DNA from: Alentia gelatinosa
Lineage: Eukaryota > Annelida > Polychaeta > Phyllodocida > Polynoidae
DNA: 64,000 nt
Direction of reading: 5' to 3'
Assembly: GCA_950022655.1 (NCBI GenBank)
Contig: OX465581.1
Span: forward strand, 31,033,300-31,097,299
The translations under genes and the position numbers were made by a program. This document shows, piece after piece, positions 11,221-23,320 of this stretch (the first letter of the stretch is position 1; each line of letters begins with the position of its first letter). The notes under the pieces were generated by a model, which saw only the letters and a list, made by a program, of their open reading frames with translations, did not search any database and had not been told where the DNA came from.

Positions 11221-14200
11221 ATGCGGATTCACAATATGGAGGCCAGAGCAAAAGCGGCCGGGAAAGCAAACTTGAAGTGTATAGTTGTGGGAGACGACAG
11301 CGTTGGGAAAACATCAATGATAGTCTCCTTCGCCACTGGATCTATTCTCGGGGAGCACGTACCGACCATATTCGAGCCGTTTAATGTATTTGACCGTGCA
11401 GGTATGTACACACAATGTAGCTAATAACATATATGTATATACATTTATGTCAGATTATACATAGGCTAATGTCATTGCTATCAAAGTTCATATCATAAAT
11501 TCGGAGCATTCGCACTCTCATTTTATTTTTATATCAATGGTTCTAAGCGGCACGAGATAATGCCATAATTAGTGGCCATCTATAAAGTATTACTATGTAC
11601 GCAAAATGTCCTGCTCAATTCGACTCCCAGCCACTCTCTCTGTCTCGTAGGCAATAGATTAAAGTAATAAAGAATGGATATACCCAAAACTTACAGTTTC
11701 ACCCCACCCAACCCATCGCTGCGTACGTATTTTATAGAAGATCCGTTTTGAAATACACCTAGACATATACAAGTCAAAGCTTACTGGAATATTTATCATA
11801 AACATGTCACAATTAGATGGCGTTCTCAATTCATTCTCAAAACGATTCCGCGTCCATGATGATTGCAGCTGGTAATAACTGGAGGAGACACTATATTGAG
11901 CAACAATTGCAATGCATTTGTAATAGTATACGGTGCAATCAGAGATTTGGAGAGATATTTCCAGTATACCTTATCATCTCCTATGAGACAATTATGGTTA
12001 TGGTTAAATACAGCGTTTCCCACTATCATGTTTTATCTTATCTGGGCTAACGGTGTTGTGCCCAGTGGTATGCAGGTAGTCGACCGTCCCCGTGAGTTCA
12101 GCACTGCCGTGCTTATCCACGATGGGTGTGGTCACATTTCGCGGTTTACTGACCCACTTCCCTTCAGACTTGAGTCAATGTCCGCCCTACGTAAACTTCA
12201 CCTGGGCGGATACCGTCAGAGGCGAAGTCCATTCAGTAAGAGGTCAAAATTGTTTTAAGGCTACTTTTGAACTGATTCAGTATATATACATCCTCTCAGC
12301 ATGTTTTGACGTAGTTTTACTCTTAGCCCATGTAATATGACTGCACAGGCATTCATAAATCCAAAATCTATTATTTGGTTGATTTCATCGATGGCATAAG
12401 GTAGACGTCGTGTAGAGTTATAAAACTTGTTTGATACATATATACTGCATCTTATGGTTCCCATTATATAAGTTCATGGCCTTACCAGCGAGTACGTTCT
12501 CTATACTCATCGGTCTTTCTGATGTCAATCTTGTTAGAAGCTAATATAACCGGTGTTCAAAATGATTACATTTTCACATGCCTACACACTCACTTTAATA
12601 ATAGCTAACCTTAACTGTCATATTTTAATCGAAAAAGAAGCTGAGAGATGGCGTAGATGCCACCCGAATATGCCAACATCGGTTCATTCATTGAACCATT
12701 TATCAAATATATTCATTTTTTTCAACGGACTTCATTCTTAATCCAACTCAATCGAAGCTCATTTAATATTTTATCGAATGAAACGTGGTATGGGAGGACG
12801 TTCCAACAAGGTGAATACGTCTCACTAAAGTGCTGTATTATTTGACTCAGTCATATTCAAGTAAACTTTAAATATGTTATTTGCAATATCGATCATTTCT
12901 AATTATTGTTCCAAAAGTAATTATAATATTATATTGCAAAAAGGCCTTCCAATTTTGTCTGTAATTGAGTATGGCCATGGTATGGCACATGAAATTGTAC
13001 CATTTTGCTCCCAGAGGAATTTTATTTTACAATATCATAATGAAGACAGAGTATGAATTTTTTAATTAGATGGTCTTGAATGACCTCCCATCTCTTACAA
13101 TCTTTTGATCTAAGATAGGTTACACACAATGGGAATGTGCAACTATCACCACTGGATACTCATGGTTCATGGGCGGGTCCCAAGTTAGTGCTTGTACACC
13201 GTGACGCCACTTGACGACGCACGGTTGACAGCTCACCCTAGACTTGCTCTAGTCTTTGATTATGGATATTAATTATACGAAAGAAAACCACTTTGCAACA
13301 TGTGGACTTCCCCTAACACCTGACATGTTCAAGAATCTCTGTATCACGGCGAGGAGGGGTGAGGTAGGTGGCGGGGTACAAGGACTGAAGCCAGTCTAGG
13401 CTCACCCCAACAGGGGCATGTACATGTATACATACATGTCGGTCAATCCATCGTGGAAGCAATGCTTACAAAGCCGTGCAAATATTATTTCAATTGATTC
13501 AGCATGACCTTATGCAACTACGAATACTCCCCAGAAAAATTCACTTTCTATTTTCTATCCCATAACAAGGGTGATTTTTAATTGTTGTGGTCGCGATAAT
13601 TTGAATATTGCAGACGGCTAGCAAAAAATAGTCGGTGATTATGGTATAAGCGGACCGCCATTTCAACACAGTACAGGGCGGGGCCGAGTGTCTGGCCCCA
13701 AAGGCTACCCCGCACCCTGCCTTTAACGTCAATGAAGTCCCGGTTTGATATCCAACTCACGTTATATACCGCATGTTTGACCGAATAAAAAGTATGATAG
13801 CACCGACAATTTAATAAACGTATTTCCGACATATTTAGACAAATTGCAAAGAAATCATATTTCGGAAAATATATGCTCGTATTGCATAATTCACATTAAG
13901 TTGTAGGTCCCTATCATTTATTGCTGTGGTCTCCACACAAATATATGCATATTGACGCTTTTGTGTAATGAATACAATGGAGATGAGGGTGTGAAGATTT
14001 TACCTATCCTAATTCGTGCATGAAGAAAATGAGATTCTCTTAGAAGCGCAGATATATTACCCGTACATATATATTTGACGATACTTGCCAATGAACTATA
14101 GATAACAGACGTATCGACAAAATATTCCCCCGTACAGTAATTGTTTAAAAACTAGTCACAAGGTGCTAGGGCAAGTAAACCATGTCAAGTTGTGGGTGTG

Positions 14201-16112
14201 GCCTCTCCTTGACGACACACTATAGCCTCACACGAAAGAAGCATACTTCTCGCTCATACATGTACGCGTCAACCGTAAGCTCATAAATATGCGAATCAGT
14301 TATGCAGATTTCTGAAATATGTCACATGAGAAAAAAAAACATGTACCGGTACATACAGTAATACTGTGTAAGGGTTATTTTTGTATAATTTGTATTACAA
14401 AAACAAAAAATCATATGAATTAATAAAAGTCCAATGTTCCTGAAGATTGGAATGGCCTACTTTCTATAACAAATAGAAATTTATCATTCAAAATAACAAA
14501 AACACTGACTGTCATTGAAAGGTTTGAGATACACATAATTGCAATTTTGTTCCGATAGATTGTGGAATGCATTTTAACGGAGATGATGTCACTTATATAT
14601 TTCAGAATACCAGCGAGGTGTAGACAACATGACAAAAGCACACGGTTGTTCCTTAACCGTGATCGACACCGCCAACCAGGTGAGTAAATAATCTAGTCTG
14701 AGCTAGCACTGTCCGCCAGCAGGATTTTATGCTGCAGAAAACCAACGTCATGTCTACTTAAAGATCCAGGCGTGCATGGACTTGTCCGTCTTTTTACAAT
14801 TACCAAAATCGTTTAACTAAAACCTACTTAGATTTCCTATGACAATAGTAAAGTATAAGGCTTATCTTGAGACCAATTCGTTACAAAATACGAATTTGTT
14901 TTTGTTTGCCTTCCCTCTCTTTGATCTCATCTCGGGTCATTTACGAGGTTATGAAAAGAGGAAGTCTGATCTGGAACAATCTTCATGTCGATGTCCTATA
15001 GGTACAAAACATCGACATTTTATTCCCGATTCTCACCGAGCCGATGGCCGGGATGACTCGGGAACTAATGTCGATGTCTTATAGACTTTAGGAAACATAA
15101 CATGGGAATGCATGGTGAAAACATTTTCCTGGCAATCTACATATCGTAATTAGTGTATAGAATATTATTTTAGGGGGGAAAATAGAACCCCCTAATTCCC
15201 AGTTCAACTATATGTACTTCAAAAAGAAGGAATATATCCATTGACATAAAGTAGAATTCCAAAGATATGGTTATACATTCCTTTTGGAACAGAATGTACG
15301 ATGTGGGAAAGACCTCAGATGTGCCTCCTGGCGGGAACATGTTAGCACAGAGCATCGCATCTTAATTCCCTATAAAAATGAACTATTACAAATATTGTTC
15401 TGATATCTATTTTCTTTGTAAAGGGATGGGATTTCCCAAGATATAAGTGACGAGAATAGACAATTGTCATTGATATAGGACACCTTACCACCTTTGAGAA
15501 ATTAACATAGTGTGTGCATTCTTGCAGCTTCTAGGCTGTGTTGTCTGTGTGGATAAAATTGAACTGTTTATTTGAAAACTTCCGTAAGAAATACTATTTT
15601 CTATGCCTTATCTGTCAACTCAGTCATTCAATGTCTACTTTCAGGAAGCATATGACAAGCAACGTATACAAAACTATATCGGTTGTGACGTCATACTGAT
15701 GTGCTTCCCAGTTATCTCACGGGAACTTGCGGACAACATCCGGACACGCTGGTTACCGGAATTTGACCAGTATGCACCACTGGTACCCATCCTGCTTGTG
15801 GGCACAAAAGCAGACCTGCGGATGGACCCAGTGACAATTGAAAGTCAAGGACTCCAATCAATTATGACCAAAGGAGATGGATATTCGTTAGCCAAGAACC
15901 TTGGTGCCCAAGGGTATGTTGAGTGTTCAGCAATTGAGCATGTAGGCCTCGCGGATGTCTTTGAGAAGGCCAGAGAAGTCGCCAAAGTCGGGTACATCAG
16001 AGGTATCTCAAAGCAGTTGTCACAAAAAAGAAACAGCAAAAACAGAGCTAGCAATTTCTTCAAGTACTTGCTCTGTGGGAAACCACATAAGGATGGTTCA
16101 AGAGTTCGCTGA
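11221..16112 (+). CDS. Atypical Rho-family small GTPase, three coding exons
   Basis: Exons 11221-11401, 14606-14679 and 15645-16112 (TGA) join in phase to encode 240 residues. The ATG follows CCACC, a good Kozak context; a second Met lies at residue 6. G boxes: P-loop GDDSVGKT (24-31), switch I VPTIFEPF with Thr49, switch II DTANQE (81-86), G4 TKAD (139-142) and G5 ECSA (178-181). VILMCF and the insert after TKADLR are typical of the Rho family. Two usually invariant glycines are replaced: the Ras Gly12 equivalent is Asp26, and the Gly of DTAGQ is Asn84. The C terminus is basic with a single Cys229 and no CAAX box, so prenylation is unlikely. GTP hydrolysis is predicted to be weak. Orthology to a named Rho could not be decided. 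Confidence 0.9.
11402..14605 (+). other. First intron of the Rho-type GTPase gene
   Basis: This 3.2-kb GT-AG intron is AT-rich. A segment at about 13340-13420 (GGCGAGGAGGGGTGAGGTAG, then GGGACTGAAGCCAGTCTAGG-like sequence) recurs at 60240-60300. No other coding exon was recognised inside. Confidence 0.6.
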
Positions 16113-16122
16113 CAGGCCAAAG

Positions 16123-16142
16123 CCCCCCCCCCCCCCCCCCCC
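16123..16142. repeat. Poly(C) tract, 20 bases, in the GTPase 3' UTR
   Basis: The run begins 11 bases after the GTPase stop codon, so a transcript would carry a long C run right after its reading frame. Poly(C)-binding proteins could recognise such a run; that is inference. Confidence 0.9.
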
Positions 16143-17879
16143 ATACAACCACGCCCGAGAGTTGAGGATCTTCTCTTTTGCATCCTTTAAGCTGTGAGTT
16201 ATCATGATAACTGACAAGAGATGGCCCAAAAGAGTGTTCGCAGTCCAAACCGATCTCAAGTTGCTCTTTGATTTTAGAAGATATATGGAAAGGGCACACA
16301 CTCCTTTGAAGGCTGAACTATGCCAAGGATATATAGCCTAAAACCCAATTAGGACAGCATTTGGGAGAACACATTGAAGGGTTGGTTGCACGACTGAACA
16401 GTTGAATAGTTTAGATATGTTCTACAAGCAGGCACTGTGTACAAGTTGTACATCAGGAGGCTTAAACAGAAATATGTGCCAAAGGACGAAAGGAGCTTTT
16501 TCATGAGCAAAATCCTTTGTTTAGTTTTAGTTTTCGCTCTATGAATAAGCACAGGTTATCAGTATTTACATACTTTATATCAGTAAGGAATCTCCTGGAT
16601 GTTCACAAGACATTACATACATGTAATACCTGGCTCAATTCCAAGGAGATCGTTACGTATTTATAGATTGGGCGTACATCATGGAAGTGAAAATGGTTCG
16701 AGGAGGTTAAGCTGTTTGCGTTATTGTGTGAGTTATTGGGTCCATCTCAGTCGGTCAGCTACTGGCGATGATGATTTCATAAATGATCGACGGGATCCAC
16801 GGTCATTCAAATGTTTCAAACTGTAATGTTATTGTCCTCATACTGTCTGCTTAGGTTATGTTGGTTGCAACTCAATATTGATACTTTTATAATGAGTCAT
16901 TAAAGCAATCCCAATTACATTTTTGGAAAATGATGCGAGAATCTCCTCCACATTATGGAATTTAAACCCAATTATCTCAACCATAGAAAAGCGACGGCTG
17001 TTGTGGGAGGTAAAAGATACGTGCGACACCAATATGGTGCATATATATAGGTAATTTTGTATTACACCATTTCACGGGTTTTATGTGATATATATCACTG
17101 AAACATATACGTTAATTTGATGTTGTAAAACTACTTTTCTGTAAATGGATGTTATCAAGTTAGAAATTCTCAGAAACTTTTCTAGACGGCCCCATGAAAT
17201 ACAATATCAAGATAGTCTATGCGATATACGTTGTCCACACATTTACTTAAAGGAGCACTTTAAAAAGAATTTGGACATCTTTTGTTATAATCGAATCACC
17301 ATTTTCTGATCCATCTTATATCTTGCCAATAAAAATCTGCACGAATGCCAAAACTGTACATAATAAAATATCATTCCCATCGAATTGTTTTTGTTCTTTT
17401 GTAGCAGCCCAAGTATGCCTAGTTTCTTTTTACTTCATAAGCTAGCCCACATTATGCCTGGGCAAAATCCAGCAATGTCTATAGCTCAGGCGCCCCCGGC
17501 CCTTATAGTAAGTATATGATATGCTCATTGGTGTTGGGATACATCGGGAGGTCTGAATTCTGGGTCGGCGTTGGTGGGTTTCAGGCCTTATTGAACCCGG
17601 GGCACCCTTGGCATGACCCTAACGAGACCTACCAGGATCATAAAAGTGCCAACTCTCTTATTCTCGGAAAAATAAGTGAATTTCTAATAAATATGCAGAT
17701 TTCTTCCCTGGGATACGGTTGTTGATATCAGTGATGTCACAGGGCGGTGTAGTCACAGTGGTTAGGGTCAGTTCTAATAACTCAATCAAGGTAGCATCGC
17801 TTAGGGGGAAGGACGTTGCCTCGTGAGGCAACAGCCGGGGTCACATCGGGGTTATTCTGATTTTGTTTTCTAGGCATGA
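16143..17879. other. 3' flank, no gene recognised
   Basis: The region is AT-rich and contains no coherent ORF. A tRNA-like stretch near 17740-17850 (GTAGTCACAGTGGTTAGGGT and a GCCTCGTGAGGC hairpin) has no proper B box. Nothing else was recognised. Confidence 0.4.
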
Positions 17880-18105
17880 CTAATTTTTTATTTTTTTTTA
17901 TTATCACAACATCTGATACAATATCAGGTCTTCCTGTTGGGATCTGTGGATAGAAACCACATAACAGAACGAAAGAGATCCCTTACAAAGTCAGTCTTAG
18001 TGATAGGGTGATAGATGAGATGGTAATGGATTAATGTAGGTTTACAGAATTATAGTCCAATACGCTGTAGACTCAGTCACAAAAAGATGGTTTTATTGAT
18101 CTATG

Positions 18106-20061
18106 TTACAGAAAAAACCTTGAGACATTTTTCTTAAAGGATGCTACTGTATCTTGTTTTTGGATTATACTATCAAGGCTATCCCATAACTTTCTGCCCC
18201 TATACTCAGGGGAGCGTTCATATTTTGCGCTTCTATGTCTCCTAACTATAAATCTTACTTTGTCATCACTTCTCGTTCTTCTGATGGTACTGTCAATGTT
18301 CGACTCAACCTTCGATTTTTTGAACATAATTTTTAAGAGTTGTCTTTTGCGCCGCACTTCTAGTAGTTCAATTTTATTTCTATCATGTAACTCTGCAATA
18401 CTGTATTTTCTCACATTACACATTTCTACAATACGTAGTGCCCTGTTCTGCGTTTGTTGTAATTGTTGAGTACTGTTCTTATAAGCACCGTCTATCAAGA
18501 AGCTACAGTATTCCATTAAAGGACGAATTGCCTTAGTGTAAATTTCCAAAGAGATGTCTCTAGTAACACAATTTCTGAATTTCCTTAATTTGTATAATTT
18601 GTTATTTGTAAATTTTATCAGGTTTTTAATATGCTTATCAAAATTTAGATCAGTATCCAAAGTCACTCCCAGGTATTTATAGCTCTGTCGTGTGTGCAAC
18701 TCAGTGTTATTACAAATTATTCTAAAGTCAGGCACATGTCTCAGTCTAGATTTTGCTGCAAACCACATTAAACTAGTTTTCTTTGCATTCACACTAAGGC
18801 CGTTCGTTTTACACCAATTAAAGACTTTGTTTATTCCGATTTCTATATTATCACGGGCATAGTAGGCATCCATATCAGATACGTATACAACCAAATCATC
18901 TGCATATTGCAGCGAGCAGCAGTTTGTTACAGTATTACACATATCGTTTATAAAACAAAGGAAGAGTAGTGGGCCCAGCACCGATCCCTGCGGTACCCCA
19001 AAGGTGACGTTCATGGAGTCTGAAAGATTTGCGTTTACTCGTACTTTTTGTTCCCTGTTCAAAAGATAATTTTTTATCCACTTTAGAAAGTTTTTCGGTA
19101 TAAAAGCCAATTTTTCTAATTTCAGAAGAAGAAGATCGTGTGGTACAGAATCAAAAGCTTTACATATATCTATGAAACCTACCGCAGTCACCATCGCTTT
19201 GTCCCTAGCTAAATATAAGTCCTTGACAAATTTGAGAATCGGTTCTTCTGTCCCCATATTAGGTCTAAAGCCAAACTGACTAGGTGATAAGAAATCCACG
19301 TCTGTCAACCATTCATATAAATAATTATGAAATACTTTCTCCAGTATCTTAGCTGGCATTGGTAAAATACTAATGGGACGCCAATTTGTAATGTTAACAG
19401 CATTACTACACTTAGGAATAGGAGTAACGACACTGTGTTTCCATGAGTTGGGTATCAAGCCATATTTAAAACTAGTGTTGAGAATAAAAGCAAATTCGTC
19501 CAATAGACAAAGAAGAGCATCTTTAATAATCTTTCCACTGACATCCTTTATACCAGAAGACTTATGGATCGACACTTCCTTTAAGATTTTATGTACCTCT
19601 TCCTTTCCCACATACAGCATTAGGTCATCTAGGTTACTCGGAAGTTCTAACAAATCTTCCATTATCTGGCTAAATCCATCGAAGTCCCTATCTTTAAACA
19701 GCTCACCCCTGATTGAGCTAAAAAAATTATTAATAAAGTCTGGTGTTTTGTTCGCTTCTATTGGAGTTCCGTCATCATCTATTAGTCTACAATTAGCACT
19801 TTTTGTGGGACCTTCATGTAAATCTTTTATCAAACGCCAAAAGTCTTTGGGCTTATTTTTACTATTCTCAAGATTTTCTTTACAATATTCAGATTTCGAG
19901 TCTCGAATTTCCTTTCTAATTTTATAACCTAATCTTTTTGCTTCTAGAAGAGTGTTTGTATCCCTCGTTCTCCTGTATTCTTCCATTAGCTCTTGCCTTT
20001 CGTGAATATCAGATAAAATTTGTTCCCCAACCCATGGTTCTTTCATTTTTTTAAAAGACAT
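18106..20061 (-). CDS. LINE reverse transcriptase ORF
   Basis: The 651-residue frame carries the non-LTR reverse-transcriptase series: NWRPISILPM, FGFRPNMGTE, GFIDICKAFDSVPHDLL, GVPQGSVLGPLL, LQYADDLVVYV and SYKYLGVTLD, then a basic C-terminal region. It copies element RNA at a nicked target site. The N-terminal KKMKEPWVGEQIL linker resembles the fragment at 6374-6703. The first Met is probably not the true start, since the polyprotein normally begins at the endonuclease. The frame has no internal stop. Confidence 0.9.
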   Translation of the reverse strand: MSFKKMKEPWVGEQILSDIHERQELMEEYRRTRDTNTLLEAKRLGYKIRKEIRDSKSEYCKENLENSKNKPKDFWRLIKDLHEGPTKSANCRLIDDDGTPIEANKTPDFINNFFSSIRGELFKDRDFDGFSQIMEDLLELPSNLDDLMLYVGKEEVHKILKEVSIHKSSGIKDVSGKIIKDALLCLLDEFAFILNTSFKYGLIPNSWKHSVVTPIPKCSNAVNITNWRPISILPMPAKILEKVFHNYLYEWLTDVDFLSPSQFGFRPNMGTEEPILKFVKDLYLARDKAMVTAVGFIDICKAFDSVPHDLLLLKLEKLAFIPKNFLKWIKNYLLNREQKVRVNANLSDSMNVTFGVPQGSVLGPLLFLCFINDMCNTVTNCCSLQYADDLVVYVSDMDAYYARDNIEIGINKVFNWCKTNGLSVNAKKTSLMWFAAKSRLRHVPDFRIICNNTELHTRQSYKYLGVTLDTDLNFDKHIKNLIKFTNNKLYKLRKFRNCVTRDISLEIYTKAIRPLMEYCSFLIDGAYKNSTQQLQQTQNRALRIVEMCNVRKYSIAELHDRNKIELLEVRRKRQLLKIMFKKSKVESNIDSTIRRTRSDDKVRFIVRRHRSAKYERSPEYRGRKLWDSLDSIIQKQDTVASFKKNVSRFFL

Positions 20062-20907
20062 TTTCTTAACAGGACAGAGTCTAGGTATTCTTGGACATTC
20101 TTAATCAATATATCCCACTGTGCAGTTGGATCGGTGCTGGCCCACAACCCATCCCACGAACAATCAGCGAGGTGTTCCCTCATAGCATCAGCAGAATAAT
20201 GTTTATAGGATCTTCCCGTAAATTCAGTCGATACACACTTTTCCTTTATTTTTTTCCTTTTAGCCCAGATAAGTAAGTGGTCACTAAGCAATATATTGCT
20301 GACACCTGTGCCTGTAACATATCGACAATTGGTAAAAATGTGATCAATTAAGCTGTCCCCCCCCTTTCGGTCTCATAACATCATGTATTAACTGTGTAAG
20401 TAGGTTTTCTTTAACAAACTCAATCAACTTAGTGCTATTGGTGTCTAGTCTATCATAAAAATTACAGTTCAAATCGCCCATGATCCATATTTCAAAGTTT
20501 CTAAATTCATCCCGAAGTAATATATCTTCAATATATGTAATAAAAGCATCGATAGATCCCTTGCGTGGTCGATAACAGTTGAATAAGAGTAACTTTTTAT
20601 TATTAGGTTTAGTTATTTTGAGTACCTGAATTTCCATATTATTATCTACTCTACAGTATTTCTGTAACATTAAAGTGTGGCTAGATAAACCATCTTTAAT
20701 AAAAGTCGCTACCCCTCCCCCAATACGATCTTCTCGGTCCACTCGAAAGAGGCTCATACCATCCCAATGAAGCTGGGCGTCCGTAAAGTTCGAGTTCAAC
20801 CACGTTTCAGAAACAGTCACAATATCGTAATCTTTTAAAATAAGCCTTACTTCTGACATAATAGGATAAAGACTACGTGCATTGAAATGACATATGTTCA
20901 AAGTCAT
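20043..20907 (-). pseudogene. LINE endonuclease region, frameshifted
   Basis: The 20344-20907 frame has APE-type endonuclease motifs: LNICHFNARSL at the start, SETWLNSNF, RIGGGVATFIKDG and IMGDLNCNF. It shifts frame at a C run (about 20356-20363, seen as GGGGG in the coding sense). The SDHLLIWA motif, which carries the catalytic Asp-His, is in the next frame (20043-20291). A second shift near 20075 is needed to enter the reverse-transcriptase frame. The domain is recognisable, but the reading frame is broken twice. Confidence 0.82.
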
Positions 20908-21204
20908 TGCGACCTAAATAGGTGAGTGAGTGGTAAACAGTGATGAGAAAAATTTTGAGTAATTTATAGTTCAGCCCTGCTAATAGTATATGTAATAATT
21001 TCAAAAGTAAGATAAGAAACTTAATAGTAGGCTAATTAAGGGAGACTTACTGCACAAGTACACGAAAGGACTTTAAAAGTTCCTAGAGAGTCATGGGCTT
21101 GTAACAAGTCCGTGATAGAACGCAGGTCACCATCTTCAACAGACTGTGTATCGCGCTAATCCCGTAAGGCACATCGCCCAAACGCGTTGGATACAAAAGT
21201 GTTA

Positions 21205-21240
21205 AAGGCCCGGCACCACTGGTGCGATGCGATTGTTAGA
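21205..21240. repeat. Terminal fragment of the CACTGGTGCGACG MITE family
   Basis: AGGCCCGGCACCACTGGTGC followed by GATGCGATTG matches the ends of the element at 23472-23775 with a few substitutions. A partner end was not found. Confidence 0.5.
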
Positions 21241-21450
21241 CATGTTTTATGACCTAATCAACGGGTTTTATTACCCTTATTACAATGATTTCATCGCACT
21301 CAATCAAAGGTTAAGTATATGGTATGCTCATTGGTGCAATAGAATCATCAAAACACTATTTATAATAATCTATATATTTACTATATACTCATGCCGTATA
21401 TACCCTAAATACGCACCGTTTTGCCACATGACGTAAAATTACCGCACGGA

Positions 21451-21485
21451 ATGTTCAGTGTTCCGTATGGCAAAATACGGAACAC
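21451..21485. repeat. Short palindrome: CAGTGTTCCGTAT arms
   Basis: CAGTGTTCCGTAT, a short GGCAAA-type centre, then ATACGGAACACTG. The arms are 13-bp perfect inverted repeats. It lies among related TATGCC/GGCATA pieces at 22290-22340 and 30190-30240. Confidence 0.75.
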
Positions 21486-22103
21486 TGTTCTGTACACGTC
21501 ATTTAAAGTATTAGTTAGAATATTAGTTATTTGCCAAATCAAGTCATTTGTGTTATTGATTTTGGGTATATAGTAAATATAAAATGATCCACCATGCTTG
21601 TAGAAGCTACAAACTCGATAATTTACAGTTCGTCCAGAACGAGGAGTTCCGTATGAACCGTACAAAAAAAATCATTTCATTTTGTAGCTTGTACAGCATG
21701 GTCTGGGCGTTATATATAAGTACATACATTTAGAGTAATGCATCTATACTTTGAATGTCTGCTATCATCCTAACATTTGTAGGTTTGTTTGTGCACAGGT
21801 ATACTGCATATAGCCTATGAGCCATGGGGGCTGCCATGATGTCCCCAAGTATGTGTTCTTCACTAATGGTGGTGAAAAAGTAGGTGTTCTTCACTAATGG
21901 AGGTGCAAAAGAAGTGAGTAATAATTGGGAACTGTCACAACTCTCTAGACTTGCTCACATAAGTACATGTGAGATTCCATGTGAAAAACATCATGTCCTG
22001 GGTTTAATCATTATCTCATCCTGCTCTGGGATAGGTGTAGAGAAAAAAGGGGACCATGGTAAAACATTAAAAGGTAGTAATATTATCATAAAACTGGATG
22101 AGG

Positions 22104-22220
22104 TTTAATCTTGGCCACCGTATTCCACGACTGGAGTTTGGCAAAGTGACTTCATGAGGCGAAGCCGAGTGAAGTCCGGAGCCAAAACTTCAGGAGTGGA
22201 ATGCAGTGGCCAAGATTAAA
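22104..22220. repeat. Palindromic element with GAGGCGAAGCCGAG centre, copy 1
   Basis: The outer arms are TTTAATCTTGGCCAC and GTGGCCAAGATTAAA. Inner pairs are ATTCCAC/GTGGAAT and GACTTCA/TGAAGTC. The centre, GAGGCGAAGCCGAG (22156-22169), is identical to that at 32604-32617, although the surrounding stems differ. No ORF is present. Confidence 0.75.
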
Positions 22221-22289
22221 ACGAATCAGGTTTTGATTTTATCCTACCCTGTCTCCTCGATTTTGGAATATTACGTGATAACAATGCTG

Positions 22290-22390
22290 TATGCCACTAG
22301 TGGCATATAAAACTCCGTATGCCAGTCAGCATGGCATACGGAAACCCAATGTTAAGCCTATGGGATTTTATATTAGGGGTAGGATAATTC
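22290..22390. repeat. CCGTATGCC/GGCATACGG inverted repeat and flank
   Basis: CTCCGTATGCCAGTCAGCAT followed by GGCATACGGA forms a short inverted repeat. TTTATATTAGGGGTAGGATA follows and occurs inverted near 30147-30167 (TTATCCTACCCCTCATATAA). It is a fragment of a dispersed repeat. Confidence 0.5.
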
Positions 22391-22419
22391 GCAAGAACAA
22401 AGAGCCAGAATTTAGATAT

Positions 22420-22432
22420 CCCCCCCCCCCCC
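22420..22432. repeat. Poly(C) tract, 13 bases
   Basis: An uninterrupted C run between AT-rich sequence and AAGAGGCC. Confidence 0.85.
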
Positions 22433-22859
22433 AAGAGGCCTGCCATACTGCTAGCCACCTAGTGTCTGCTTTATGAACTAACAATGGCTGTGTCCCCTAT
22501 AAAACCATGTATGAACATGTATGTATGGACCATAATTATCACTCCGTGAAAACATGTGATTGGCAATCACATCTCCCAAGACCTGTGTGGAGGGTGACAA
22601 GTGTGCTAATAATTTACTACAGTATACCTCATACAGGGATGCAAGTTTGCTGACAAATAATGGAATTCCAATATTTCCTACTGACTAGCGGCACCCTCAA
22701 TGTTAACCTCAGAGTGATATTTCCTGTTAATTTCACATTTATCTCCTTGAAACACTGAATATTACAGTATAATCAAGAGAATTTAGAATATTATCATTTC
22801 ATAGGCATTGTTCTAGTTAAATGCTTTTTTTAAACAGGCTTTTAGATTTCTTATTTTTT

Positions 22860-23320
22860 CCTCAGTCCCGACTTTCATCCCTGCCCATGTAGCAGTAGTA
22901 GGTGCAGCCTGGGAGAGTGGAGTATACATAAATATAAAAGGAGGCACCCCACACCTGCATGTGCAACAGTTCCATCATAAATCAGAGGCTTTACTGGGGA
23001 TAGGGCTTCTCCACATGCTACTATCACCCCAGCACTGGAGGATTAGAGATTGGTGACTGCTACCACCACCTTTCACTGCCTTGGATCATCTACATCCGCA
23101 AGTCAAGGAGACATTGAACAATAACTGAAAGTGATAGACTGAGTACTGCTATAACCAAGAGGACTTGTATCAATTGAACTTTACAGAAGTGAATGCGATT
23201 TCGTTTTTTGAGGAGAATTGTTGTGAAACTATACTTTTATAATATATGGTATAGATACATCTGTGTATGGTTATCTTTCTTCTTCATTAAGTAAATACGA
23301 TATTCTGAAATCTCTTTTCA
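22860..23320 (+). repeat. Dispersed repeat, inverted copy at 61890-62260
   Basis: Segments match the reverse complement of 61890-62260 in order: GATTAGAGATTGGTGACTGC, TACCACC, AAGTCAAGGAGACATTG, TGAAAGTGATAGACTGAG, TATAACCAAGAGGACTTG and TGTATGGTTATCTTTCTTCT. The homology extends over about 400 bases. The family is unknown; no ORF survives. Confidence 0.65.

Larger units (their letters stand above)
17880..21160 (-). mobile_element. Near full-length LINE with APE endonuclease and reverse transcriptase
   Basis: On the minus strand the element runs from a 5' region (about 20910-21160) through an endonuclease ORF (20344-20907), a short frame (20043-20291) and a reverse-transcriptase ORF (18106-20061), to a 3' UTR ending in the T-rich tract at 17885-17900 (poly(A) on the minus strand). 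The order of domains is that of a CR1/jockey-like element. Two frameshifts break the polyprotein, so this copy is probably inactive. The 5' limit is approximate. Confidence 0.85.

Noticed and set aside
15845..16183. Minus-strand frames over the GTPase last exon
   Set aside because: They are antisense to a conserved coding exon and contain poly(G)-encoded glycine runs.
17735..17860. tRNA-like segment with an A-box-like GTGGTTAGGG and a hairpin
   Set aside because: It lacks a proper B box and a closing acceptor stem.
19373..19927. 184-residue plus-strand frame
   Set aside because: It is the antisense of the LINE reverse transcriptase, which has clear motifs on the minus strand.
17511..21336. 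Similar 24-base words (GTATATG-TATGCTCATTGGTG) on both sides of the LINE
   Set aside because: They lie hundreds of bases from the LINE ends and cannot be its target duplication; probably small unrelated repeats.
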